Made by a program: the position numbers and the translations under genes. 18,500 bases of DNA from assembly GCF_946885955.1 (NCBI RefSeq), contig NZ_CAMPHI010000069.1, positions 1 through 18,500 on the forward strand. Reading direction: 5' to 3'. The stretch's first letter is position 1. The number at the start of each line of letters is the position of its first letter. Shown here piece by piece: positions 6,862-14,214 of this stretch. The notes under the pieces were generated by a model that made no database searches, had not been told where the DNA came from, and saw only the letters and a program-made list of their open reading frames with translations. This DNA is from an uncultured Pseudomonas sp. (GTDB taxonomy: Bacteria; Pseudomonadota; Gammaproteobacteria; Pseudomonadales; Pseudomonadaceae).

Positions 6862-7430
6862 CAGGCGTGCCCGGCTTGCGAGGTGAGCAGGCTGAGGTTG
6901 ACGCCCAGGCGCGCGGCGGCGGCTTCCAGGCGCTGTTCGAATGGCAGATCGAAGAGAATCTGTGGGTCTGCCGGGCAGGTCAGCCAGGCGTTATCGGCCA
7001 GTTCGGCCTCCAGCTGTCCCGCCTCCCAGCCGGCATAGCCGAGGGTGATCAGGTACTTTTCCGGTCCCGTGCCGTCGGCGATGGCGAAAAGCACATCCTG
7101 CGAGGTCGACAGGCCCAGTTCGCCCAGCTCCAGCGTTGCGAGGAATTGCGGGCCGGCAGGGTGGAGGACGAAGCCGCGATCGGTTTGCACCGGGCCGCCG
7201 GAAAATATCTGCAACTGCTGGCAGGCCGCCGGTACGGGCTCCTCGGGGCGCAATTGTTCGAGCACGTCGGCCAGGTTGAGGCCGTTGGGGCGATTGATCA
7301 CCAGGCCCATGGCGCCTTGCGCGTTGTGTTCGATCAGGTAGGTGACGGTCTGCGCGAAATGCGGATCAGCCATGTGCGGCATGGCGATCAGGAAATGGTG
7401 CGAGAGGTAGCTGGCGCTGGCGTCTTTCAT
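6861..7430 (-). CDS. algH: AlgH / YqgE family conserved protein (UPF0301)
   Basis: A 189-residue protein of the YqgE/AlgH family, named for an effect on alginate production in P. aeruginosa; its biochemical role is still unknown. Conserved elements include HFLIAMPHMADPHFAQTVTY near the N-terminus, GAMGLVINRP, FSGGPVQTDRGFVLHP, and LITLGYAGWEAGQLEAEL with DNAWL close behind. I chose the ATG at 7430 (MKDASASYL) because it gives the 189 residues I recall for the P. aeruginosa protein; a longer in-frame start at 7472 would extend into the intergenic repeat and has no conserved sequence. No strong Shine-Dalgarno is seen before 7430. The stop codon is overlapped by the ruvX start, implying coupling. 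Confidence 0.93.
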   Translation of the reverse strand: MKDASASYLSHHFLIAMPHMADPHFAQTVTYLIEHNAQGAMGLVINRPNGLNLADVLEQLRPEEPVPAACQQLQIFSGGPVQTDRGFVLHPAGPQFLATLELGELGLSTSQDVLFAIADGTGPEKYLITLGYAGWEAGQLEAELADNAWLTCPADPQILFDLPFEQRLEAAAARLGVNLSLLTSQAGHA

Positions 7431-7457
7431 GGCGGTAGTTTCAGGCTTCGAGGGTCT

Positions 7458-7478
7458 GGCTTCAAGCGCCAAGCTGCC
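7458..7478. repeat. Short dispersed CAAGC-type repeat, copy 1
   Basis: GGCTTCAAGCGCCAAGCTGCC lies in the 69-bp gap between tonB3 and algH. Its core CAAGCGCCAAGCTGC recurs exactly at 8465-8479, in the gap between gshB and tonB3 about 1 kb away. Two intergenic copies flanking one gene suggest a dispersed element rather than coincidence. Confidence 0.5.
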
Positions 7479-7499
7479 GGCTGGCGAGAAAAGCGTATG

Positions 7500-8399
7500 T
7501 CAGTTGCTGGAGAGGCGGTCGCCGCGTTCGAAACGCCAGGTGCGAATGATTTCTACCTGGTCGAATTTCTGCGCAAGTTCGCCGGTAAAGGGGGCGAACG
7601 GTGCGGCCAGGCGTACGATGCGCAGTGCGGCCTCATCCAGTACCGCCTGACCCGACGACTCGAGAATCTGCAGTTCTGCAATCGTGCCGTCGCTCTTGAT
7701 CGTCACGAGTGCGCGCAGGCTGCCATAGATGCGCTGCCGCCGTGCTTCTTCCGGATAGTTGAGGTTACCGATGCGCTCCACTTTCTTGCGCCACTCATCG
7801 CGATACCAGGCGCTGATGTCGCGCATGGTCGAGGCGCTATTTTGTCGATTGACTCGGGGGCGCTTGGCGTACTGCTGGATGTCCTGGGCCAGCTGAGCTT
7901 CCAGGCTGGCGATTTCCGAAGACAGTTGCGCGCTGTCGAACACCGGTGCGGGGGGCGTTTGCGGGGCGGGCTTGGCTTCTTCGCGTTTTACCGGGGTCTT
8001 CTGTTGTTGCGGTGAGCGGGTGGCGACCGCGGCTTTCGGTGCTTCCTGGCGGACCTTGGGTTGTTGCGGGGTTGCCGGCGGGGTCACGCGCTTGACCTGG
8101 GTATCCTGGAAGGGCGCCTGTTCGGTGGTGGTGGGCGCCGCCTTGTGTTCCAGGGTGCCACTGCCTTGCTGATTGTCCTGGGCGAGGAAGTCGGCCTCTT
8201 TGGGCTTTTCCTCGCTCTTGAACGTCGACAGGGTGATTTCAAGAGTTTTGCTGATCTGGTTGGGGTCGGCCAGGGTAAAGCTCAGGCCGAGAATCACTGC
8301 GGCGTGCAGGGCTGCGGCGAGGAATAGGGTGAAGCCCAGCCGGTCCGCCGGGCGAATTTCGGCGGGCTGCTTGGTGGTTGGTGTCGTGGCTGCGTTCAT
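7500..8399 (-). CDS. tonB3: TonB family energy-transducing protein (TonB3-like)
   Basis: A 299-residue inner-membrane-anchored TonB-type protein. It has a short cytoplasmic N-terminus and a single transmembrane helix at about 21-43 (LGFTLFLAAALHAAVILGLS), followed by a Pro/Lys/Gln-rich periplasmic linker (about 100-150). A predicted helical segment lies around 155-180, and the TonB C-terminal domain is at about 205-298, with NYPEEARRQRIYGSLRALV (214-232) as the YP box region. The start at 8399 puts the anchor near the N-terminus; an upstream in-frame ATG at 8480 lies in repeat sequence. No exbB or exbD is adjacent, so it must use partners elsewhere. In P. aeruginosa the gene at this position (tonB3) has been reported to affect twitching motility and pilus assembly rather than iron uptake, which fits its place beside the pil-chp operon. 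Function here is by homology. Confidence 0.88.
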   Translation of the reverse strand: MNAATTPTTKQPAEIRPADRLGFTLFLAAALHAAVILGLSFTLADPNQISKTLEITLSTFKSEEKPKEADFLAQDNQQGSGTLEHKAAPTTTEQAPFQDTQVKRVTPPATPQQPKVRQEAPKAAVATRSPQQQKTPVKREEAKPAPQTPPAPVFDSAQLSSEIASLEAQLAQDIQQYAKRPRVNRQNSASTMRDISAWYRDEWRKKVERIGNLNYPEEARRQRIYGSLRALVTIKSDGTIAELQILESSGQAVLDEAALRIVRLAAPFAPFTGELAQKFDQVEIIRTWRFERGDRLSSN

Positions 8400-8452
8400 C
8401 GCGGTTCGGGTCGATTCAGGTTGCCGCGCAGTCTGACCGCTTGGAGTGGCAG

Positions 8453-8518
8453 GCTGCAAGCGACAAGCGCCAAGCTGCAACCTGCGTCAAGCTTTCCGGC
8501 TCCATGGCTTGCAGCTTT
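8453..8518. repeat. CAAGC-type repeat, copy 2, with inverted arms
   Basis: This is the 118-bp gap between gshB and tonB3. AAGCTGCAA (8472-8480) is the reverse complement of TTGCAGCTT (8510-8518), and GCTGCAAG (8453-8460) that of CTTGCAGC (8508-8515). Direct CAAGC units recur at 8457-8479. The right arm abuts the gshB stop codon. It shares CAAGCGCCAAGCTGC with 7463-7477. Confidence 0.6.
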
Positions 8519-9474
8519 CAGCCTCTGTCCTGCAGTTTGCCGGCGATGCAGTCCATCAGGCGATCGCCGATGCGCGTGTCGTAGGCGGCATCGATCTCGC
8601 GGATGCAGGTCGGGCTGGTGACGTTGATCTCGGTCATGTACTCGCCGATGACATCGAGGCCGACGAACAATAACCCGCGCTCGCGCAGTGCCGGGCCGAC
8701 CGCTGCGGCGATTTCACGGTCGCGCTCGGTCAGCGGGCGCGCTTCGCCGCGGCCGCCGGCGGCCAGGTTGCCGCGGGTTTCCCCGGCGGCGGGAATGCGC
8801 GCCAGGCAATAGGGTACGGGCTCGCCGTCGATCATCAGAATACGTTTATCGCCGTCGACGATGGCGGGTAGGTAGGCTTGAGCCATAATCTGTTGAGTGC
8901 CATGGGCGGTCAGGGTCTCGAGGATCACCGAAAGGTTGTGATCGCCCTCGCGGTGACGAAATATCGAAGAACCACCCATGCCATCAAGGGGTTTGAGAAT
9001 GATGTCACGCTGTTCTTTGGCAAACTCGCGCAGAATGTCGGGCCTGCGGCTGACCAGGGTCGTCGGGGTATATTGGGGAAACTGGGTCGCGAAGAGTTTT
9101 TCATTACAGTCGCGTAGGCTTTGCGGGCGATTGACCACCAGCACACCCTCCCGCTCGGCTTGTTCCAGCAGGTAGGTGGAATAGACGAACTCGTTATCGA
9201 AAGGTGGATCCTTGCGCATCAGGATCACATCCAGGTCGGCGAGTGCAATATCCTGTTCTTTACCGAGTTCGAACCAACGTTGCGGGTCGTTGAACACCTG
9301 CAGCGGATTGAGGCGAGCACGGGCTTGACCCTTGGTCTGGTAAAGATCTTTCTGCTCCATATAAAAGAGCGACCAGCCCCGCGCTTGAGCCGCGAGCAGC
9401 ATGGCGAGCGAGCTGTCTTTCTTGAAAGAGATCCGGGCGATAGGATCCATGACGATGCCGAGGCGGACGCTCAT
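8518..9474 (-). CDS. gshB: Glutathione synthetase
   Basis: ATP-dependent ligation of glycine to gamma-glutamylcysteine, the second step of glutathione synthesis; a cytosolic, homotetrameric ATP-grasp enzyme. 318 residues, close to the usual 315-320. Motifs present: N-terminal GIVMDPIARISFKKDSS (6-22), MRKDPPFDNEF (86-96), ATP-grasp KPLDGMGGSSIF (161-172), the glycine-rich GETRGNLAAGG (231-241) and the metal-binding EINVTSPT (282-289). GGAGA lies eight bases before the ATG. It is the first gene of the leftward cluster and is divergent from pilG; a TAGAAT box at 9516-9511 is a candidate promoter. Its stop codon lies inside the right arm of an intergenic repeat. Confidence 0.98.
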   Translation of the reverse strand: MSVRLGIVMDPIARISFKKDSSLAMLLAAQARGWSLFYMEQKDLYQTKGQARARLNPLQVFNDPQRWFELGKEQDIALADLDVILMRKDPPFDNEFVYSTYLLEQAEREGVLVVNRPQSLRDCNEKLFATQFPQYTPTTLVSRRPDILREFAKEQRDIILKPLDGMGGSSIFRHREGDHNLSVILETLTAHGTQQIMAQAYLPAIVDGDKRILMIDGEPVPYCLARIPAAGETRGNLAAGGRGEARPLTERDREIAAAVGPALRERGLLFVGLDVIGEYMTEINVTSPTCIREIDAAYDTRIGDRLMDCIAGKLQDRG

Positions 9475-9510
9475 TGGCGCTTCTCCGTGAGGGTGGCGAC
9501 GAAAGACCCG

Positions 9511-9516
9511 ATTCTA
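9511..9516 (-). promoter_or_regulatory. Candidate -10 box for gshB
   Basis: Read on the minus strand the sequence is TAGAAT, five of six matches to TATAAT, 36 bases upstream of the gshB start. No convincing -35 hexamer is found 16-18 bases further upstream, so this is a weak prediction. Confidence 0.35.
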
Positions 9517-9560
9517 ACCTGTGCCGCCAGGCTGTGCTGGCGAAATGGGCGCTCTAGGAA

Positions 9561-9578
9561 AACCCCCGTGTTCCGGGG
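9561..9578 (-). terminator. Leftward terminator-like hairpin between gshB and pilG
   Basis: On the minus strand CCCCG (9578-9574) pairs with CGGGG (9568-9564) around a 5-base loop, and after one more G (9563) the strand runs into TTTT (9562-9559). The short, G/C-only stem plus T-run looks like an intrinsic terminator for leftward transcripts. It lies upstream of gshB in a region with no leftward gene to end. Confidence 0.5.
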
Positions 9579-9600
9579 CTTATAGATTGCATCTGGAGAG

Positions 9601-9606
9601 TATGCT
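9601..9606 (+). promoter_or_regulatory. Candidate -10 box for the pilG operon
   Basis: TATGCT fits TAnnnT and is followed by AAAAAGGCCGCA. A near-identical arrangement, TATAAT followed by AAAAGGCCGCA, precedes pilI. No clear -35 is present at the expected spacing. It would give a leader of about 100 nt before pilG. Confidence 0.4.
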
Positions 9607-9651
9607 AAAAAGGCCGCACGATCGGGTTGCAGCCCGACGATAGCAGGGCCT
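9607..9651. other. Long imperfect hairpin in the pilG leader region
   Basis: Outer stem AGGCC (9611-9615) pairs with GGCCT (9647-9651); inner stem TCGGG (9622-9626) pairs with CCCGA (9633-9637), extended by flanking GAT/ATC-like pairing. Read leftward, the outer stem is followed by a run of five T (9611-9607), so it could end a leftward RNA. Read rightward, it would form the very 5' end of a transcript starting from the TATGCT box. Confidence 0.45.
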
Positions 9652-9711
9652 CAGGCGCACTGGTAAAGACGCAGAAAAATAACGACTCACCGAGGCGATG
9701 GTAGGGCAAAC

Positions 9712-10119
9712 ATGGAACAGCATTCCGAGGGTTTGAGGGTAATGGTGATCGACGATTCGAAAACGATTCGGCGCACCGCAGAAACCCTACTGAAGAAGGT
9801 GGGCTGCGAGGTGGTTACCGCAGTAGATGGCTTCGATGCTTTGGCAAAGATCGCCGACACCCATCCTAATATCATTTTTGTCGACATCATGATGCCGAGG
9901 CTGGATGGCTATCAGACCTGTGCCCTGATCAAGAACAACAGCGCTTTCAAATCCACCCCGGTGATCATGCTGTCCTCCAAGGACGGTTTGTTCGATAAAG
10001 CCAAAGGCCGCATCGTGGGTTCCGACCAGTACCTGACCAAGCCCTTCAGCAAAGAAGAGCTACTCGGTGCTATAAAAGCTCATGTGCCTAACTTTACTCC
10101 GGTAGACCAAGCGTCCTGA
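9712..10119 (+). CDS. pilG: Single-domain response regulator PilG (CheY-like)
   Basis: A 135-residue receiver-only protein, the output regulator of the Pil-Chp system that promotes pilus extension and cAMP signalling in P. aeruginosa. Receiver landmarks are the acidic pair DD at 14-15 (VMVIDDSKTIR), phospho-acceptor Asp58 in IIFVDIMMPRLDG, the Ser pair 88-89 in IMLSSKDG, and Lys110 in YLTKPF. No output domain is attached. Length equals the P. aeruginosa protein. No strong Shine-Dalgarno is seen; GGTAGGG lies a few bases before the ATG. It is the first gene of the operon, 237 bp from the divergent gshB, and pilH follows after 72 bp. Confidence 0.97.
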   Translation: MEQHSEGLRVMVIDDSKTIRRTAETLLKKVGCEVVTAVDGFDALAKIADTHPNIIFVDIMMPRLDGYQTCALIKNNSAFKSTPVIMLSSKDGLFDKAKGRIVGSDQYLTKPFSKEELLGAIKAHVPNFTPVDQAS

Positions 10120-10191
10120 CGTCTTGCTGGATAGCCGAGAGCACCGCTATTGGTGGCGCTTCTGAAGCTTCTTTATGTATTGGAAAACATC

Positions 10192-10557
10192 ATGGCTCGA
10201 ATTCTGATAGTTGATGACTCCCCGACTGAAATGTACAAACTGACCGCCATGCTGGAAAAGCACGGGCATCAGGTACTCAAGGCGGAAAACGGTGCGGATG
10301 GCGTTGCCCTTGCACGCCAGGAAAAACCGGACGCCGTCCTGATGGACATCGTCATGCCGGGGCTCAATGGGTTCCAGGCGACCCGTCAGTTGACCAAGGA
10401 TGCGGAAACCAGTCATATCCCGGTGATCATCGTCACCACCAAGGATCAGGAAACCGACAAGGTCTGGGGCAAGCGCCAAGGCGCGAAAGACTACCTGACC
10501 AAGCCGGTCGACGAAGCCACGCTGCTGAAAACCCTGAATGCTGTATTGGCCGGCTGA
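10192..10557 (+). CDS. pilH: Single-domain response regulator PilH (CheY-like)
   Basis: A 121-residue receiver-only protein, the second CheY of the Pil-Chp system, generally placed in the retraction branch or as a phosphate sink opposing PilG. Landmarks: DD at 8-9 (ILIVDDSPTEMYK), phospho-acceptor Asp52 in VLMDIVMPGLNG, the Thr pair in IIVTTKDQ and the Lys of YLTKPVDE. I chose the ATG at 10192 because it begins MARILIVDD directly at the receiver fold and gives the family length; upstream in-frame TTG/GTG codons from 10150 would add 14 non-conserved residues. GGA at 10182-10184 is a weak ribosome binding site. pilI follows after 46 bp that contain a perfect TATAAT. Confidence 0.97.
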   Translation: MARILIVDDSPTEMYKLTAMLEKHGHQVLKAENGADGVALARQEKPDAVLMDIVMPGLNGFQATRQLTKDAETSHIPVIIVTTKDQETDKVWGKRQGAKDYLTKPVDEATLLKTLNAVLAG

Positions 10558-10580
10558 CGCGGTGCCAATGCGCAACAAAC

Positions 10581-10586
10581 TATAAT
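10581..10586 (+). promoter_or_regulatory. Candidate internal -10 box before pilI
   Basis: A perfect TATAAT lies 18 bases before the pilI start and is followed by AAAAGGCCGCA, the same 11 bases that follow the candidate pilG -10 box (AAAAGGCCGCA at 9608-9618). No matching -35 is seen. A transcript starting near 10592 would have a leader of only about 12 nt. Confidence 0.35.
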
Positions 10587-10603
10587 AAAAGGCCGCAGTT
10601 GGC

Positions 10604-11140
10604 ATGTCGGAAGCCCAAACACCCTTTCAAACGCTCCTGGAAATCGACCGGCGCTGTCGGTCGCTTGCGGCCGGCCTGCCTTCGCAGAAAGCCATGGTGC
10701 AAACCTGGAGCGGCATTGGTTTTCGCATGGGAGAGCGGTTCTTTGTGGCGCCGATGGGCGAGGTCGGTGAAGTTTTGCACGAGCCTCGGCATACCTTGTT
10801 GCCGGGTGTGAAAAGCTGGGTGAAAGGGGTGGCGAACGTCCGCGGGCGTCTGCTGCCGGTAATGGATTTGTGCGGTTTCTTCGGTAACGAGCTATCGCCG
10901 CTGCGCAAGAAGCGCCGGGTTCTGGTCGTCGATTACCAGGAAGTGTTCGCCGGCCTGACGGTCGATGAAGTCTTCGGTATGCAACACTTCCCGGTCGACA
11001 CCTTCTCCGAGCAACTGCCGCCGCTCGAAGCGTCGATTGCTCCTTTCATTCACGGCGTATTTCAGCGAGAGCAACCCTGGTTGGTGTTCAGCCCGCATGC
11101 GTTGGCCAAACACCAGGGGTTTCTCGATGTGGCTATTTAA
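10604..11140 (+). CDS. pilI: CheW-like coupling protein PilI
   Basis: A 178-residue cytoplasmic adaptor that couples the receptor PilJ to the kinase ChpA. The CheW fold occupies about 36-165. The diagnostic stretch is W72-x-x-G75 through R80-G81, P85-V86 and D88-L89 (GVANVRGRLLPVMDLCGFFG), the W..G....RG...PV.DL pattern of CheW proteins. An N-terminal helical extension (1-30) precedes it. No strong Shine-Dalgarno is visible in front of the ATG; AAGG lies 12-15 bases upstream. Spacing is 46 bp from pilH and 84 bp to pilJ. Confidence 0.95.
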   Translation: MSEAQTPFQTLLEIDRRCRSLAAGLPSQKAMVQTWSGIGFRMGERFFVAPMGEVGEVLHEPRHTLLPGVKSWVKGVANVRGRLLPVMDLCGFFGNELSPLRKKRRVLVVDYQEVFAGLTVDEVFGMQHFPVDTFSEQLPPLEASIAPFIHGVFQREQPWLVFSPHALAKHQGFLDVAI

Positions 11141-11224
11141 AGAATTTTCGGTTGGGTCGGCACTGCCGGCCTTTTGTCGTTACATGGAAACCGTAGTGCG
11201 ATCGGTCCAGGCGGGGGCCAGATA

Positions 11225-13273
11225 ATGAAAAAACTAAATGCAGGCAATCTATTGGCAGGTACGCGCAGTAGCACGTTGATCGCGGGGCTGTTTATCGTCC
11301 TGATCGTATCCATCGTGTTGTTGTTCGCGAACTTCGCCTACCTCAACACCCAATCGACCTACGACACCGAATACATCGGTCACTCCGGTGAGCTTCGCGT
11401 TCTGTCGCAGCGTATCGCCAAGAACGCCACCGAAGCCGCTTCCGGTACCGCCGAAGCGTTTGGCTTGTTGCGCGACGCGCGCAACGACTTCCAGACTCGC
11501 TGGGGCTACCTGACCGAAGGTGACGAAGAAAGCGGCGTACCTCCCGCGCCGGAAGCCGTTCAGCCGCAAATGGCCGCGGTGCAAAAGGACTGGGACAGTC
11601 TGCGGGGCAATACCGACGCCATTCTGGCCAGTGAGCAGACCATTCTGTCGCTGCACCAGGTGGCTGCAACCCTGGCGGAAACCATTCCGCAACTGCAGGT
11701 CGAGTACGAGGAAGTGGTCGACATCCTGCTCGAGAGCGGTGCGCCTGCCGCTCAGGTTTCCGTTGCTCAGCGCCAGTCGTTGCTCGCCGAACGTATTCTC
11801 GGCTCGGTCAACAAGGTACTCGCCGGTGACGACGACTCGGTACAGGCCGCGGATATGTTCGGCCGCGACGCCAGCCTGTTCGGTCGCGTACTCAGTGCGA
11901 TGCTCGAAGGCAACGCGGCGATGGAGATTTCCAAGGTAACGGACGCCGAAGCCCTCGAGCGTCTGGCGGAAATTTCCGAGCTGTTCGAATTCGTCTCCGG
12001 TTCGGTGGACGAAATTCTCGAAACCTCGCCCGAACTGTTCCAGGTGCGGGAATCGGCGAACGGGATTTTCACCGTCTCGCAAACCCTGCTGGACAAAGCT
12101 TCCGAGCTGGCCGCGGGGTTTGAAGACCTCGCCGATAGCCGTGCGGTGAACACCCTGGCCGGCTATGTGCTCGGTATTCTGGCCCTGGCGTCGATCATCC
12201 TGATCGGTATCGTGATGGTGCGTGAGACCAACCGCCGTCTCGCTGAAACCGCCGAGAAGAACGAACGTAACCAGGCCGCGATTCTGCGACTGCTCGATGA
12301 AATCGCCGACCTCGCCGACGGTGACCTGACAGTAGCTGCGACCGTAACCGAGGACTTCACCGGCGCCATCGCCGACTCCATCAACTACTCCATCGACCAA
12401 CTGCGCGATCTGGTAGCCACGATTAACCTGACCGCCGTTCAGGTAGCCGGTGCCGCCCAGGAAACCCAGGCCACGGCGATGCACCTGGCCGAGGCGTCCG
12501 AGCACCAGGCCCAGGAAATCGCCGGGGCATCCGCGGCGATCAACGAAATGGCCGTGTCGATCGACCAGGTATCGGCGAACGCCTCGGAATCCTCCGCGGT
12601 AGCGGAACGTTCCGTAGCCATCGCCAACAAGGGTAACGAAGTCGTACACAACACCATCACCGGCATGGATAACATCCGTGAGCAGATCCAGGACACCTCG
12701 AAGCGGATCAAGCGCCTCGGTGAATCGTCCCAGGAGATCGGTGACATCGTTAGCCTGATCAACGACATTGCCGACCAGACCAACATCCTCGCACTGAACG
12801 CTGCAATCCAGGCCTCCATGGCCGGTGACGCGGGCCGCGGCTTCGCCGTGGTAGCGGACGAAGTACAGCGCCTTGCGGAACGTTCCTCGGCGGCGACCAA
12901 GCAGATCGAGGCGCTGGTTAAAACGATTCAGACCGACACCAACGAAGCGGTTATCTCGATGGAGCAGACCACTTCCGAAGTGGTCCGCGGGGCCCGTCTG
13001 GCACAGGACGCCGGGGTGGCGCTGGAAGAGATCGAGAAGGTATCCAAGACCCTGGCGGCCTTGATTCAGAACATCTCCAACGCGGCACGCCAGCAGGCGT
13101 CTTCGGCGGGCCACATTTCCAACACCATGAACGTGATCCAGGAAATTACCTCGCAGACGTCGTCCGGTACCACTGCGACCGCCAAGAGCATTGGTAATCT
13201 GGCCAAGATGGCCAGTGAGATGCGCAAGTCGGTTTCCGACTTCACCTTGCCGGATGCTGGGGACAGCGCCTGA
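11225..13273 (+). CDS. pilJ: Methyl-accepting chemoreceptor PilJ
   Basis: A 682-residue inner-membrane chemoreceptor that feeds the ChpA kinase and is reported to sense pilus/pilin state during surface contact. TM1 is at about 18-38 ([20 protein letters not shown]), a large helical periplasmic region with PilJ-type domains at about 40-310, TM2 at about 311-332 ([20 protein letters not shown]), a HAMP region at about 333-400, then the cytoplasmic coiled-coil signalling domain. The hairpin tip around 514-554 reads [20 protein letters not shown] then [20 protein letters not shown]. The tip has Gln529 and SM at 531-532 where most receptors have Glu and AR. The start at 11225 (MKKLNAGN) puts the first helix near the N-terminus and gives the P. 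aeruginosa length. No C-terminal pentapeptide tether for CheR is present. Confidence 0.97.
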   Translation: MKKLNAGNLLAGTRSSTLIAGLFIVLIVSIVLLFANFAYLNTQSTYDTEYIGHSGELRVLSQRIAKNATEAASGTAEAFGLLRDARNDFQTRWGYLTEGDEESGVPPAPEAVQPQMAAVQKDWDSLRGNTDAILASEQTILSLHQVAATLAETIPQLQVEYEEVVDILLESGAPAAQVSVAQRQSLLAERILGSVNKVLAGDDDSVQAADMFGRDASLFGRVLSAMLEGNAAMEISKVTDAEALERLAEISELFEFVSGSVDEILETSPELFQVRESANGIFTVSQTLLDKASELAAGFEDLADSRAVNTLAGYVLGILALASIILIGIVMVRETNRRLAETAEKNERNQAAILRLLDEIADLADGDLTVAATVTEDFTGAIADSINYSIDQLRDLVATINLTAVQVAGAAQETQATAMHLAEASEHQAQEIAGASAAINEMAVSIDQVSANASESSAVAERSVAIANKGNEVVHNTITGMDNIREQIQDTSKRIKRLGESSQEIGDIVSLINDIADQTNILALNAAIQASMAGDAGRGFAVVADEVQRLAERSSAATKQIEALVKTIQTDTNEAVISMEQTTSEVVRGARLAQDAGVALEEIEKVSKTLAALIQNISNAARQQASSAGHISNTMNVIQEITSQTSSGTTATAKSIGNLAKMASEMRKSVSDFTLPDAGDSA

Positions 13274-13313
13274 TCAGCGCGACGGTGATCTGATCGGATC
13301 AGCGTATTAATCC

Positions 13314-14195
13314 ATGGCCATGAGCGAGAGGGACGACATGCAGCCAGGCGTCTGGGCTCTGCAAGCGGTGATGGACATGTCCGATGTGGAGTTCCGCAAG
13401 TGGCAGACGTTGCTTGAAGAGCGCACCGGGGTTGTAGTCAGCGAGCAGCGTCGGGCGTTTCTGCAAACCAACCTGACCGCGCGGATGCGTGAACTCGGTG
13501 TGACGGATTACCTGAGCTATTACCAGCAGGTCACCGCTGGGCCGCGGGGGGCTGTGGAGTGGTCCACGTTATTGGACCGCTTGACCGTCCAGGAAACACG
13601 TTTCTTCCGTCATCGCCCCTCGTTCGAGGTGCTCGAGCAATACCTGCGGGGCCGCCTGGCGCAGGGTTTGCAACAGCCCTGGGAACTATGGAGCGTGGGG
13701 TGTTCGAGCGGCGAAGAGCCCTACTCGCTGGCGATCACCGCAGCGGAGGTGCTGCGTGAAACCGATCGTCCTGCGCATTTTGGCGTGACGGGTACCGATA
13801 TCAGCCTCAATGCCTTGAGCAAGGCGCGCGACGCCCAGTACTCGGCGCGCAGGCTGGATCAGATGGAAGAGGACCTGAGCCAGCGGTATTTCCTGGCTCA
13901 ACCGGATGGACGCTTGAAGGTAATACCGAGCCTGGCGGCGCGTGTTTGCTGCGCCAAACTCAACGTGCTGGAGTTGGCGAAGGCGCCGATGTCCGGCATG
14001 GACGTCATTTTTTGTCAGAACTTGCTGATTTATTTTCGTCGCTGGCGGCGCCGCGAGATCCTCAACCGCCTGGTCGAACGCCTGGCACCGGGTGGTCTGC
14101 TGGTAGTCGGAGTGGGCGAGGTGATCGGTTGGCAGCATCCGGAATTGACACCGGTGGCCGACGAGCGAGTGCTGGCGTTTACCCGCAAGGGATAG
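13314..14195 (+). CDS. pilK: CheR-type receptor methyltransferase PilK
   Basis: An S-adenosylmethionine-dependent glutamate methyltransferase expected to methylate PilJ. 293 residues from the first ATG. The N-terminal helical CheR domain contains FLQTNLTARMRELG (about 49-62), then TVQETRFFRH (91-100) in the position of the CheR NET-FFR motif. The SAM site WSVGCSSGEEPYSLA is at 126-140, followed by GTDIS (160-164) and DVIFCQNLLIYF, the counterpart of the CheR D-x-I-x-C-R-N-x-L-I-Y-F segment. The start is uncertain: 13314 gives a length near the P. aeruginosa protein, while the ATG at 13338 has a better ribosome binding site (GAGAGGG at 13326-13332) and would yield 285 residues. chpA follows 19 nt after the stop. 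Confidence 0.94.
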   Translation: MAMSERDDMQPGVWALQAVMDMSDVEFRKWQTLLEERTGVVVSEQRRAFLQTNLTARMRELGVTDYLSYYQQVTAGPRGAVEWSTLLDRLTVQETRFFRHRPSFEVLEQYLRGRLAQGLQQPWELWSVGCSSGEEPYSLAITAAEVLRETDRPAHFGVTGTDISLNALSKARDAQYSARRLDQMEEDLSQRYFLAQPDGRLKVIPSLAARVCCAKLNVLELAKAPMSGMDVIFCQNLLIYFRRWRRREILNRLVERLAPGGLLVVGVGEVIGWQHPELTPVADERVLAFTRKG

Positions 14196-14214
14196 GTTTA
14201 TGAGTGGAGTGGCT

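Noticed and set aside
11156..11183. Terminator-like CGGC-ACT-GCCG followed by GCCTTTTG between pilI and pilJ
   Set aside because: The stem is only four base pairs and the T-run is four bases displaced from it. Termination here would cut the pil-chp operon, so chance is more likely.
11249..13114. Long minus-strand open frame opposite pilJ
   Set aside because: Complementary to a well-supported receptor gene. Its Gly/Arg/Val-rich product is what antisense reading of a helical coiled-coil gene gives.
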